Assembly (NCBI GenBank): GCA_023259035.1
Contig: JAHFRA010000018.1
Coordinates: 1-60,177, forward strand
Direction: 5' to 3'
Length of the DNA: 60,177 nucleotides
From: Gallionella sp.
GTDB taxonomy: Bacteria; Pseudomonadota; Gammaproteobacteria; Burkholderiales; Gallionellaceae
Numbering within the stretch: position 1 is the first letter of the stretch; each line of letters begins with the position of its first letter. Positions 14,753 through 22,259 of this stretch are shown one piece after another. A model generated the notes under the pieces. The model was not told the origin of the DNA, did no database searches, and worked only from the letters and a program-made list of their open reading frames with translations. The position numbers were made by a program, and so were the translations under genes.

Positions 14753-16693
14753 TCAAGAAACGTGGCTGCACTGCGACGCCGGAGTGCGCGTATCCATGTT
14801 GCGTCCACGATTGATGTGGTCGTCGATTTCACCCGCGCAGCCCGCCATGCGCCCGAACAGGAATGCGGTGAATGCCGCCATTTCCATCAGGTTTTCGCTG
14901 AACTGGCCGTTGCGATAGCGCGGCCACAACAGCTTGAGCAGCGATGCGGCGATCACGGCGTCGATGTTCACGCAGAACACGTTCGCCGTCACGCCGTTGT
15001 CGTACAGCGACTGCACCAGCGTCTTGTAGAAGTCGTGGAACACATTCTTCTCGCCGCGCTCGGCAAAGAACTCGGTGATGTAAGTTTCGCGCGGGTCGTG
15101 GTTGACCGGCAGGCCCTTGAATACCGGGTGGTTCACGCCGGGGATGTTGCGCACGCCGGTGCCCAGCGCCTTGCTCTGCTTCTTCTCCTTGTTGAAGGAG
15201 ATGGCGAAGTCGGTGGTTATCTTCTTCAGGTCGATGCCGTGGTTGGCATTGCCCGCATCGGCCAGCGGGGTGTCCTTGAAATTCTCGATCAGGAACTGGA
15301 TGCCTTCATAACCGTTGCCGCCGTGGGCGAAGCCGGTGTGGGTGAGGAAGCCGATCATGCCCTTGTTGATCTGCACACGCTCCGGTGACTCGGGGCCGTC
15401 GGCGGATACCGCGCCCTTGCAGCCTTGCGACGAGATGGTGCCGACGCCGTTGGAGATGATGAGCCCCAGGATGACTTGCAGCGGGAGCAGGCTGGCTGCG
15501 GTAGGACGCTCGCCCAGCAGCGAGATGTAGGCCAGTTGCGTGACGGTCCAGGAATCGAGGATTTCCTGGTTATCCACGCCGCAGAAGCTGCCGGCCGCGT
15601 GATGCTTGGCTTCGGTGGAAGCGCCGATGATCATACCGAACAGCTTGGTGTACCAAGGCAGGTTGCGCACGGTCAGCTTGGAGATACGTTTGCGCATCAG
15701 CGGTTCCCAGGCTACGGTGGTGGTCAGCGCGGCCAGCACAGCATCGGCCGTGGGATGGCCTTTGAGCGAGCGCAGATACTTTACAAACACGGATTTTGCA
15801 CCGCGCTTGTCGAAGGCTTTGAGCATGGCTTCGGCCTTGGAATCAGCCTTGTCGCTGACCAGAGTCGCAAGTTGCTCGGCAGTGGCTGCAGCGGGGTTGA
15901 CCTTGGCTGCTTCGTCGTCGCCCTTCAACAGACCGGAGTGCGCGAAGATTTCCGTCAGGGAATCGGCGGCAGCGCGCGCGGCATCCGCACGCTTTGGCCC
16001 GAGCAAGGCGACGGCTGCGCTGATCGCGGTGTTGGGTGCATTGCCCGCTTCGCGCGCGGCTTCGGCAGCGGCCAGCATGGGATCATTGTGCAGGTTGACG
16101 TGCGCGGCCACCGCGAGGTTGTACAGCGCGTTGTCATTCTCGTCGTTGAGCTCACGCACCAGCGCCAGGCACAGGTTGGATTCCAGCGGCTGCTTGGAAC
16201 AGTCGAGGATGGAGATGTTGTTGACCTTGGTGACCTGGGTCTTCGGATCCATCACCGAGCTGCCCGAGCAGTCTTTCATGGACTGACGCGGGAAGATCGC
16301 GCCGACGTTCTTCAGCAGTTCGGCGATCTGTATGTCGTACGGCGCCAAGGCCTTGACCACGGGGATGTCGAGCGCAGCGGGCAGCTTCAGCCCCTGGTTG
16401 TCGCCGAACCACGGCTTCAGTTCCAGATTGCCTTCCGGCGGAAAGTCTTTCTCTTCGCCATTCAGTTTCATCACCGCAGTCAGCGCCTGCGGAATGTGGG
16501 CGATATTGGTAACCACCGCGCCCTTTTTTGAGCACACCGGATTTTCCGGAGTGAACAGGTCGCTCACGCCGAACTTGTCCATGAACCATTTTTCCTTCGC
16601 GCGTGCGTCATCGCCTGACCCGGCGATGGCGCCGGCGTGGCCCACGGCACGCGTCAGGTTGGCCTTCCAGCGGCCCACCACGCAAGCGACCAC
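14753..16693 (-). CDS. aclA: ATP citrate lyase large subunit, C-terminal part (AclA, frame broken)
   Basis: A 646-codon frame that continues AclA in a different phase. It starts inside the CoA-ligase domain with the phosphohistidine loop VGHAGAI (histidine codon near 16639), then a long middle region of about 250 residues (16500-15750, partly alanine-rich), then a citrate-synthase-like lyase domain with SQGCKGAVSADGPESPERV, HTGFAHGGNGYEG, VNIDAVIAASLL and FGRMAGCAGEIDDH. The apparent GTG at 16693 lies inside a beta-strand and lacks a ribosome-binding site, so it is not a real start. Joined to the N-terminal part, AclA would approach 880-890 residues against roughly 610 in green sulfur bacteria, fitting the divergent type II ATP citrate lyases reported from Magnetococcus and tubeworm symbionts. 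Whether an active protein is made depends on the junction. Confidence 0.85.
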   Translation of the reverse strand: MVACVVGRWKANLTRAVGHAGAIAGSGDDARAKEKWFMDKFGVSDLFTPENPVCSKKGAVVTNIAHIPQALTAVMKLNGEEKDFPPEGNLELKPWFGDNQGLKLPAALDIPVVKALAPYDIQIAELLKNVGAIFPRQSMKDCSGSSVMDPKTQVTKVNNISILDCSKQPLESNLCLALVRELNDENDNALYNLAVAAHVNLHNDPMLAAAEAAREAGNAPNTAISAAVALLGPKRADAARAAADSLTEIFAHSGLLKGDDEAAKVNPAAATAEQLATLVSDKADSKAEAMLKAFDKRGAKSVFVKYLRSLKGHPTADAVLAALTTTVAWEPLMRKRISKLTVRNLPWYTKLFGMIIGASTEAKHHAAGSFCGVDNQEILDSWTVTQLAYISLLGERPTAASLLPLQVILGLIISNGVGTISSQGCKGAVSADGPESPERVQINKGMIGFLTHTGFAHGGNGYEGIQFLIENFKDTPLADAGNANHGIDLKKITTDFAISFNKEKKQSKALGTGVRNIPGVNHPVFKGLPVNHDPRETYITEFFAERGEKNVFHDFYKTLVQSLYDNGVTANVFCVNIDAVIAASLLKLLWPRYRNGQFSENLMEMAAFTAFLFGRMAGCAGEIDDHINRGRNMDTRTPASQCSHVS

Positions 16694-16697
16694 CGGC

Positions 16698-17408
16698 TTA
16701 TCGAATTCGACGGATTGTTCGTAATAGCCGCCCGGCGTAGGCGAACTCGGGTATGGCGTAGTTGATATACACGTCCTTGCCGCTGGAGATCAGCGTGGTC
16801 GTGCCCCAGCCGCCGATGGAAAGGTAATTGGCGATGGTGGTGGTGAAGTTGCCGGAGTTGGAAAAGATTGCGACCGAGCCTTTGCGCAGTGTCTCTTCCG
16901 GCTTGTCGCCACCCAGCGCACCGCCGATGCGGATATGGTTCCACGAGTCGGCCACGCCCAGGCAGTTGGCGCCGAAGATGTCCACGCCGCGCTGCTGGCC
17001 GAGTGCGCGGATTTCGCGCGCGTCATGCATCGCCACCTTCTCGGTGAGGATGATGACCTTTTCCACGTCCGGATTGATCCGGATCAGTTCGGCCACGCCG
17101 TCGCGCACGGCGGAAGGCGGCAGGTAAACCACGCCGACGTTGAACTTGTGCCCCGCTTCCATGCCTTCGCGCACGTTGTTGTAAACCGGGATGTTGCCCG
17201 CAGGCGTTTCCACGACTTGGCCGCGGCGTCCGGGCGAAGTGCCAAACACGATGTTGCCGCCGGAATAGGCGTGGCTGACCGGAGTCACGGAGCGTGATTC
17301 GTTGCCGGTGATGTTCAGCACGCAGATGCGGTCTTCTTTGGTTGCGATGTCGGCGAGCGAGCGGATGCCGACGTAATACTTGAATTTATCTATACCAGGC
17401 TTTCTCAT
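16698..17408 (-). CDS. aclA: ATP citrate lyase large subunit, N-terminal part (AclA, frame broken)
   Basis: The ATG at 17408 follows AAGGTGATAG and begins MRKPGIDKFKYYVGIRSL. About 220 residues form the CoA-binding and first ligase half: NITGNESRSVTPVSHAYSGG, VVYLPPSAVRDGV, GANCLGVADSW and the SNSGNFTTTIANYLS loop equivalent to [10 protein letters not shown] in SucD. After ...YAIPEFAYA (codons near 16740) the frame runs into nonsense and stops at 16698, while the expected continuation (PGGYYEQ...) lies one base out of phase. ACL cleaves citrate to acetyl-CoA and oxaloacetate with ATP and CoA, the key reductive-cycle step. The break may be real or a sequencing or assembly error. Confidence 0.85.
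   Translation of the reverse strand: MRKPGIDKFKYYVGIRSLADIATKEDRICVLNITGNESRSVTPVSHAYSGGNIVFGTSPGRRGQVVETPAGNIPVYNNVREGMEAGHKFNVGVVYLPPSAVRDGVAELIRINPDVEKVIILTEKVAMHDAREIRALGQQRGVDIFGANCLGVADSWNHIRIGGALGGDKPEETLRKGSVAIFSNSGNFTTTIANYLSIGGWGTTTLISSGKDVYINYAIPEFAYAGRLLRTIRRIR
16728..16748 (-). other. Frame junction inside aclA
   Basis: Reading the minus strand, GAG TTC GCC TAC GC ends one phase and CCG GGC GGC TAT TAC begins the other. Against the homologous SucD segment, about 13 residues (a core beta-strand, [13 protein letters not shown] in SucD) are missing between PEFAYA and PGGYYE. That is best explained by loss of roughly 38 or 41 bases, a length not divisible by three, rather than a one-base slip. 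Confidence 0.6.
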
Positions 17409-17439
17409 TGCTATCACCTTTGCTAATTTTTCATTCTTC

Positions 17440-17517
17440 GTAGGTTGGACACTCTGTGCCCACGCGGAATACGTTGATCGTGGAATAAGCGTGGGCACAA
17501 AAACGTGCCCACCCTAC
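17440..17517. repeat. REP-like palindrome pair between aclB and aclA
   Basis: GTAGGTTGGACAC...GTGCCCACGCGG followed by GCGTGGGCAC...GTGCCCACCCTAC, the paired form of the dispersed repeat. It fills nearly the whole 110-base gap between aclB and aclA. Confidence 0.75.
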
Positions 17518-17518
17518 A

Positions 17519-18799
17519 TCAGGCGTCGGCTGGCAGACCCAGCAACTTCGCCACTTCGGCGCGGCCACCACTCTTCATCCAGCGATCTGCCTCCTGCGCG
17601 TAGTTCACCACGTCGGTCATCGCGGAATCGAAGCCAAATATTTTGTAGGGTATGCGCAATGAATCGCACACATCCTTGAACACGCCCATGCCGCGGATCA
17701 CCTGCGGACCGCCGCGCCCGATCACGACATATATCGGCGTGGGGCCATGCTCGCTGAAGTAATCGCGCAGTGCATCGGCCATCGCGCGGAACGTGACGAA
17801 AATGTCGGTGTTGTTGGCCTTGCCGCCAATGACGAACAGCACATTGGTCTGTTTGAGGTAATACTTCAAGCTGATGCGCATCACTTCATACATCTTCTCG
17901 TAGGGAGGATTGCCGCCGAAGTCGGAGGAGATGATGGCGTCGTTGCCCAGCACTTCGGTGACCAGCGAATTCGCGCCGCCACCGAAGGTGGGGGCGAGAA
18001 TGGTGCCCTTCTCGTTGATCACGTAAACGTCGCTCTGGCCCTGGTAAGTGCGCAGCTCGTTGATCTCCTGCTCAAAGTCGTTGGCCTCGGTGACGAACAG
18101 ATCATCGGGCAAGGTCAGGCGGTTCACGCGCGGATCGTCGCGGTCGAAGCCGCACTTGAAGTCGCAGGCCACCGGAACCAGCGAGCCGGACTTGTTCGGC
18201 ATCATGCGGATCGGGTTGAGTTCCAGCGTCGACATGCCATAGTGATGGTACAGATCCCACAGCTTGGGCAGGTGCTGCACCAGCGGGGAGATGATCTCCT
18301 TGGGTGCGCCCAGATCGGTCAGCGCGTTGGAAATGACAAATGACTTGAGTCCGGTCAATGGATCGAACGGCACTTCGATAATCTGCGTCTTGTCCAGTTC
18401 TTCGATGTCCATACCGCCGTGATGCGTGAGTGTCATCACCGGTGCGCGGTAACGGGTCGAGTCGGTGATCGAGAAGTAAATTTCATGCTCGGCGGGAACC
18501 GCGCCTTCGAAGGTGACGCCGCGCGACTTGTACATGGCGTTGCCGACCTTGTACTCGGCGAAATACAGACGCTCTTTCTCGGCTATGGCCGCCTTCAGGC
18601 TGGTGGCTCGCCCGATCAGGCCGGATTTGCCCTTCTTGCCGATGCCGCCGCGAAAGATCGGCTTGACGAAAACCGAGCCGCACTTTTCAATCAGGTTGTG
18701 TATCTCGTGTTCGCTGGCTTCCGGCCCGAGCACCTCGGAGGCCGGAAAGTCGACAATTTTGAGCAGTCCTGCTCCATGGAGCATTCCACTGATGTTCAT
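17519..18799 (-). CDS. aclB: ATP citrate lyase small subunit (AclB, ATP-grasp)
   Basis: 426 residues with an N-terminal ATP-grasp fold (VKPIFRGGIGKKGKSGLIG near 45-63; PAEHEIYFSITDS; THHGGMDIEEL; LELNPIRM) and a C-terminal CoA-ligase-like domain (APTFGGGANSLVTEVLG; SSDFGGNPPYEKMYEV; VIGRGGPQVIRGMG). It is SucC-related but carries the citrate-lyase features. It binds ATP and citrate and works with AclA. The ATG at 18799 follows GGGAG. It lies between flxA and aclA, with repeat-filled gaps on both sides. Length and divergence from the roughly 400-residue green-sulfur form again suggest the type II lineage, which needs a phylogeny. Confidence 0.9.
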   Translation of the reverse strand: MNISGMLHGAGLLKIVDFPASEVLGPEASEHEIHNLIEKCGSVFVKPIFRGGIGKKGKSGLIGRATSLKAAIAEKERLYFAEYKVGNAMYKSRGVTFEGAVPAEHEIYFSITDSTRYRAPVMTLTHHGGMDIEELDKTQIIEVPFDPLTGLKSFVISNALTDLGAPKEIISPLVQHLPKLWDLYHHYGMSTLELNPIRMMPNKSGSLVPVACDFKCGFDRDDPRVNRLTLPDDLFVTEANDFEQEINELRTYQGQSDVYVINEKGTILAPTFGGGANSLVTEVLGNDAIISSDFGGNPPYEKMYEVMRISLKYYLKQTNVLFVIGGKANNTDIFVTFRAMADALRDYFSEHGPTPIYVVIGRGGPQVIRGMGVFKDVCDSLRIPYKIFGFDSAMTDVVNYAQEADRWMKSGGRAEVAKLLGLPADA

Positions 18800-18842
18800 G
18801 CTTTTCTTACTCCCTTATTTATCAAATCCTGTGAAACTAGCC

Positions 18843-18921
18843 GTAGGGTGGGCACGTTTTTTGTGCCCACGCGGAAATAACCTTTGTTAGCCGCGTGGGC
18901 ACAAAGTCGTGCCCACCCTAC
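18843..18921. repeat. REP-like palindrome pair between flxA and aclB
   Basis: The cleanest pair in the window: GTAGGGTGGGCACGTTTTTT then GTGCCCACGCGG, followed by CCGCGTGGGCAC...GTGCCCACCCTAC. It sits between the stop of flxA and the start of aclB. Confidence 0.8.
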
Positions 18922-18925
18922 CCTG

Positions 18926-19750
18926 TTAATATTCTTCCGGCAGGTTCTTTAGTTCTTCCCACGAATAGACCGGCCCCTTGACACATACGTAGTCCTTGCC
19001 GACGTTGCAGCGTCCGCACTTCCCCAAGCCGCATTTCATCTTGTTCTCGATAGTCGTATAAATCTGCTCATCCGCGAATCCGAGCTTGTTCAGGTTCTGG
19101 ATCACGAACTTGATCATGATCGGCGGTCCGCAGGTAACCGCAATGGAGTTGTCGGGTACGGGGTCCTTGTCCATCACGGCTGCCGGAACGAAGCCGCAGT
19201 AACCATCCCAGCCCTCCTCCGCCTTGTCTATGGACAGATGGACATCGACAGTCTCGCGCAGCTTCTCGAGCTCCGCCCGGTACATGATGTCGCGCGAGGT
19301 GCGCCCGCCGTAGAACACGGTGATGTTTTTAAAGTTGGCGCGCTGTGCCACCGCAGTGGTAATCAGCGGCCAGATCGGTGCCAGGCCGCAACCGCCACCA
19401 ATAAAGTAAAGGTTCTTCCCGCGCCAGTCGTCGATCGGAAAGCTATTGCCGAAAGGTCCGCGGATGCCGATGACATCGCCCACCGCCAACTCATGGAAGG
19501 CGGAGCTTACCCCGCCCACCCGCATGATGCTGAATTGTTTGTACTCCTTGATCAGCGGTGAAGAAGCAATCGAAATCATCGATTCGCCACGGCCAAAGAT
19601 GGAAAGCATCGCACATTGGCCGCATTCGTGTTCAAAGAACTCGCCGTCCACGGGCTCGACGCGGAAGGTTTTGATGGCGCGTTCGCCATACACCTCATCT
19701 TTAATGTGGGCGACTCTGGCCAGTTTTGGAAGGTAGATGTTATCCGGCAT
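18926..19750 (-). CDS. flxA: FlxA-like FAD/NAD(P)H-binding oxidoreductase subunit
   Basis: 274 residues of the ferredoxin-NADP reductase superfamily, as in sulfhydrogenase gamma and FlxA. FAD segment SIASSPL near 60-66; NAD(P) segment GGGCGLAPIWPLI near 117-129; CGPPIM near the C-terminus. A final iron-sulfur motif C240-x4-C-x2-C-x7-C256 binds a 2Fe-2S cluster. It would oxidise NADH and pass electrons to FlxB/FlxC and on to HdrA. The start overlaps the end of flxB by 11 bases, indicating translational coupling. In Desulfovibrio, FlxABCD-HdrABC is a bifurcating NADH complex; the assignment here rests on matching subunits and order. Confidence 0.85.
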   Translation of the reverse strand: MPDNIYLPKLARVAHIKDEVYGERAIKTFRVEPVDGEFFEHECGQCAMLSIFGRGESMISIASSPLIKEYKQFSIMRVGGVSSAFHELAVGDVIGIRGPFGNSFPIDDWRGKNLYFIGGGCGLAPIWPLITTAVAQRANFKNITVFYGGRTSRDIMYRAELEKLRETVDVHLSIDKAEEGWDGYCGFVPAAVMDKDPVPDNSIAVTCGPPIMIKFVIQNLNKLGFADEQIYTTIENKMKCGLGKCGRCNVGKDYVCVKGPVYSWEELKNLPEEY

Positions 19751-20774
19751 TTTCGACCACCTTGTTGACTACAGTAACGATATCAATCCCCACCGGGCAT
19801 TCGCTGACGCAGCGACCGCAACCGGTGCATTGGGGCATACCGAAATTCTCGGGGAAGTACTGAAATTTGTGGGCCACCCGCTGCCGCAACCGGGCGCCGG
19901 TGTTCTCGCGCGGATTGTGACCGGACGAGTGCATCGTGAAATCGGGGAACTGGCAGTTGTCCCACGTTCTTACCCGCTGACCCTTCAGCGGTGCCTTGCT
20001 TTGAACCTCGTCGTTGATGTCAAAACAATGGCACGTCGGACACAGGAACGTGCAGATGCCGCAGCCGATGCAGGACTGCGCCAGTTCCTCCCACAACGGC
20101 GACTTGAAACTCGCCTTCAGTTTAGCCGGCACTCCATCAGGGTTGCGAATCGCGCGTTGCGGATATGCCACAGCATCGGCATGCACCTGCTTAACCTGCT
20201 TCTGGTCGGCAGCGGACGGTTCGGCGAATAGCTTGCCTGCTGCCGTCATCAGACCCTTGCCAGTTTCGGTGATTGCTTTTACGAAGTAGCGATCGCCCAA
20301 GTCGGTCATCTGAACGTCGAGACCCTCTGTGGAAACCGGTGATCCGCCGACCGACAAACAGAAGCAGTTGGGGCTGGGCGGCTTGTTGCAGGCCAGACCC
20401 ACATAGGCCACATTCTTGCGGCGCGCCTGGTAGTAGTTATCTTCGACGTGATCGTTGAACACCAGATCCATGCGCGGCACTCCCCGCCCATCGCACGGGC
20501 GAACGCCAAACGCGACGTGGCGTTGTGCGTCCGGCACAACCTGGGTCAGCTTGGGAGGCTCGCCCTTGATCTGCTCGAACTTGAAAAATATCTCGCGCTG
20601 CGGAAAGGCAAGCTCCTTGGGCGACTGCTTGGTGTTGGGGTGATCGAGCCGGACAGCGCCGCTGGCCGTCTGATACGACCAGATGCCGTCTTCCAGCACC
20701 GGCCCGAGGACATCCCATTCGGCCAACGCGGCGATCCAGCCGTCAAGGTGTTTTTTGTCGAGAATTTTTTCCAT
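19740..20774 (-). CDS. flxB: FlxB-like 4Fe-4S subunit (sulfhydrogenase beta / AsrA family)
   Basis: 344 residues. The C-terminal half carries two 4Fe-4S motifs, CIGCGICTFLCPTCHC and CTGCGRCVSECP, and an N-terminal cysteine set in ACNKPPSPNCFC. This is the pattern of sulfhydrogenase beta, anaerobic sulfite reductase A and FlxB proteins, which relay electrons between a flavin subunit (here FlxA, next gene) and a partner. Four bases separate it from flxC. Cytoplasmic, no membrane segments. The exact electron route is inferred from homologous complexes. Confidence 0.82.
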   Translation of the reverse strand: MEKILDKKHLDGWIAALAEWDVLGPVLEDGIWSYQTASGAVRLDHPNTKQSPKELAFPQREIFFKFEQIKGEPPKLTQVVPDAQRHVAFGVRPCDGRGVPRMDLVFNDHVEDNYYQARRKNVAYVGLACNKPPSPNCFCLSVGGSPVSTEGLDVQMTDLGDRYFVKAITETGKGLMTAAGKLFAEPSAADQKQVKQVHADAVAYPQRAIRNPDGVPAKLKASFKSPLWEELAQSCIGCGICTFLCPTCHCFDINDEVQSKAPLKGQRVRTWDNCQFPDFTMHSSGHNPRENTGARLRQRVAHKFQYFPENFGMPQCTGCGRCVSECPVGIDIVTVVNKVVENAG

Positions 20775-20778
20775 GCTT

Positions 20779-21810
20779 TTACCTGATGAAATCGCCGGGG
20801 TCTTTGTCGAGGAAGGAGGCTACCAGTGACTGCCCTCCGATGCTCGCGCCAGGCTCGAAGCCAAACTGTTCGCGGGCTTCCCGCTCCATTTTGTTGTTGA
20901 GTAGCCGTAACGGGATATTGACCGGGCAAGCGCGCTCGCATTCGCTGCAATCGGTACAGCGACCGGCCAGATGCATCGCGCGCGTCATCAGATAGGTAAT
21001 ATTTTCGGAGCGTGTCGCCGACCGCTCAATCCAGCGGATGCGATTGGCCTTTTCCTCTGCCGTGGTTTCATGAGTTACCGGAAAGGTAATACTGTCCACC
21101 ACGCATTCATCGCAGTAGCACATCGGACACACCGAACGACACGCGAAGCAACGGATGCAGCGGTCGAAATGGTGGCTCCAGAAGTCCCAGCGTGCGCCCG
21201 CTTCCTGCGCTTCGAAGCGGGTGAGCGCGGCAAACGGCGCCTCCAGCTGGCGCCCGGTCTTGTCCTCGCCGAATACCGCATTGTGTTCCTTGGGAAATGG
21301 TATGCGGCATTCCAGGCAACGGTCTGCCATCACTTCACGGGCCGGCAAGCGCTTCTCGCCTTCTGCGGTGGTAAACACGAAATCGTCGCCGTCGAAAGCA
21401 GCATTTGATGCCTGGAAGCCGTTCAGATGGGGAGCCAGCTTGCGTTCATCCACCACCCCGGTGCCTTCGCAGGACACGCCGATGATGTAGACATCCTCAC
21501 GCTTGAAATAGTGTTCCTGCAGCAGCACGACGATAGAGCGCGCGTCGCATCCCTTGGCGACGATGGCGACAGGCGCATTCGGGTTCTTGCGGATATGCGC
21601 CAAAAACTTACGGTCATGCACCAGATACAGGGACAGATTGTGGAAACAGGTCGGATCCCACACCAGCTCATTGGCTTGCTCGGGATCGGTGATGAAGGCC
21701 GGCTCGGCGAGCATACCGCGGCTGCCGCGCCGATAGCCGATGACAGCGCGGACTTCGCCTTTCGCCAGCATGTCCCTCGCGGTATCGCGGATATCTTGAA
21801 TATTGATCAT
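20779..21810 (-). CDS. flxC: FlxC-like 4Fe-4S protein
   Basis: 343 residues with an FrhB/HdrD-related look: cysteines in AKGCDARS and CLECRIPFP, then two 4Fe-4S motifs CIRCFACRSVCPMCYC and CTDCSECERACP. Equivalent proteins stand beside FlxA/FlxB in floxin clusters and link NADH oxidation to Hdr. Its ATG overlaps the flxD stop as ATGA, so the two are translationally coupled. Function as an electron relay is inferred from context and cysteine pattern. Confidence 0.8.
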   Translation of the reverse strand: MINIQDIRDTARDMLAKGEVRAVIGYRRGSRGMLAEPAFITDPEQANELVWDPTCFHNLSLYLVHDRKFLAHIRKNPNAPVAIVAKGCDARSIVVLLQEHYFKREDVYIIGVSCEGTGVVDERKLAPHLNGFQASNAAFDGDDFVFTTAEGEKRLPAREVMADRCLECRIPFPKEHNAVFGEDKTGRQLEAPFAALTRFEAQEAGARWDFWSHHFDRCIRCFACRSVCPMCYCDECVVDSITFPVTHETTAEEKANRIRWIERSATRSENITYLMTRAMHLAGRCTDCSECERACPVNIPLRLLNNKMEREAREQFGFEPGASIGGQSLVASFLDKDPGDFIR

Positions 21811-22241
21811 GTAAGCTCCGCCTTTTTCAGCTTGTCCTGCGGCCCGAGCGGTTTGAGATCATCGACGAAGTCCGTGATGACCTGAGCGAACTTGGCGCCC
21901 TCGGCGGCCGACACCCATGACATGCGGAACCGGTTCGGCTCGACGCCGATAAATTCGATCAACTCCATGATCAGCTTCATCTTGCGCCGCGCCAGAAAGT
22001 TGCCCTCGATGTAGTGGCAGTCGCCAATATGGCAACCCGACACCAGCACACCGTCCGCCCCCTTGTTGAATGCCGACATGATATACATCGGCGATATCGC
22101 GCCCGTGCATGGGACGGTGATCGGTGTCGCATTGGGCGGGTACTGAATCCGCGAAACGCCAGCCAGATCGCTGCCCGCCGATGAGCACCACTTGCACAGG
22201 AAGGCGACGATTCTTGGTTCGTAAACTTGTTGTTCAGACAT
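21807..22241 (-). CDS. flxD: FlxD / MvhD-like 2Fe-2S adaptor to HdrA
   Basis: 144 residues of the MvhD/FrhD delta family. Paired cysteines C16 and C19 (CKWCSSAGSD), then VPCTG and SGCHIGDCHY, bind the 2Fe-2S cluster that hands electrons to HdrA in methanogens and in Flx complexes. It follows hdrA by about 20 bases and overlaps flxC by 4. The neighbouring Flx genes rather than hydrogenase subunits mark NADH, not H2, as the likely donor. Small, soluble and complete. Confidence 0.87.
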   Translation of the reverse strand: MSEQQVYEPRIVAFLCKWCSSAGSDLAGVSRIQYPPNATPITVPCTGAISPMYIMSAFNKGADGVLVSGCHIGDCHYIEGNFLARRKMKLIMELIEFIGVEPNRFRMSWVSAAEGAKFAQVITDFVDDLKPLGPQDKLKKAELT

Positions 22242-22259
22242 CTATCAATCTTCCTTATT

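Noticed and set aside
15425..16531. 368-codon plus-strand frame opposite aclA
   Set aside because: Antisense shadow of the ATP citrate lyase gene; composition and lack of motifs match other shadows.
14753..16693. Separate gene starting at GTG 16693
   Set aside because: The GTG encodes a valine inside the CoA-ligase domain, there is no ribosome-binding site, and the missing N-terminal half is present in another phase directly upstream.
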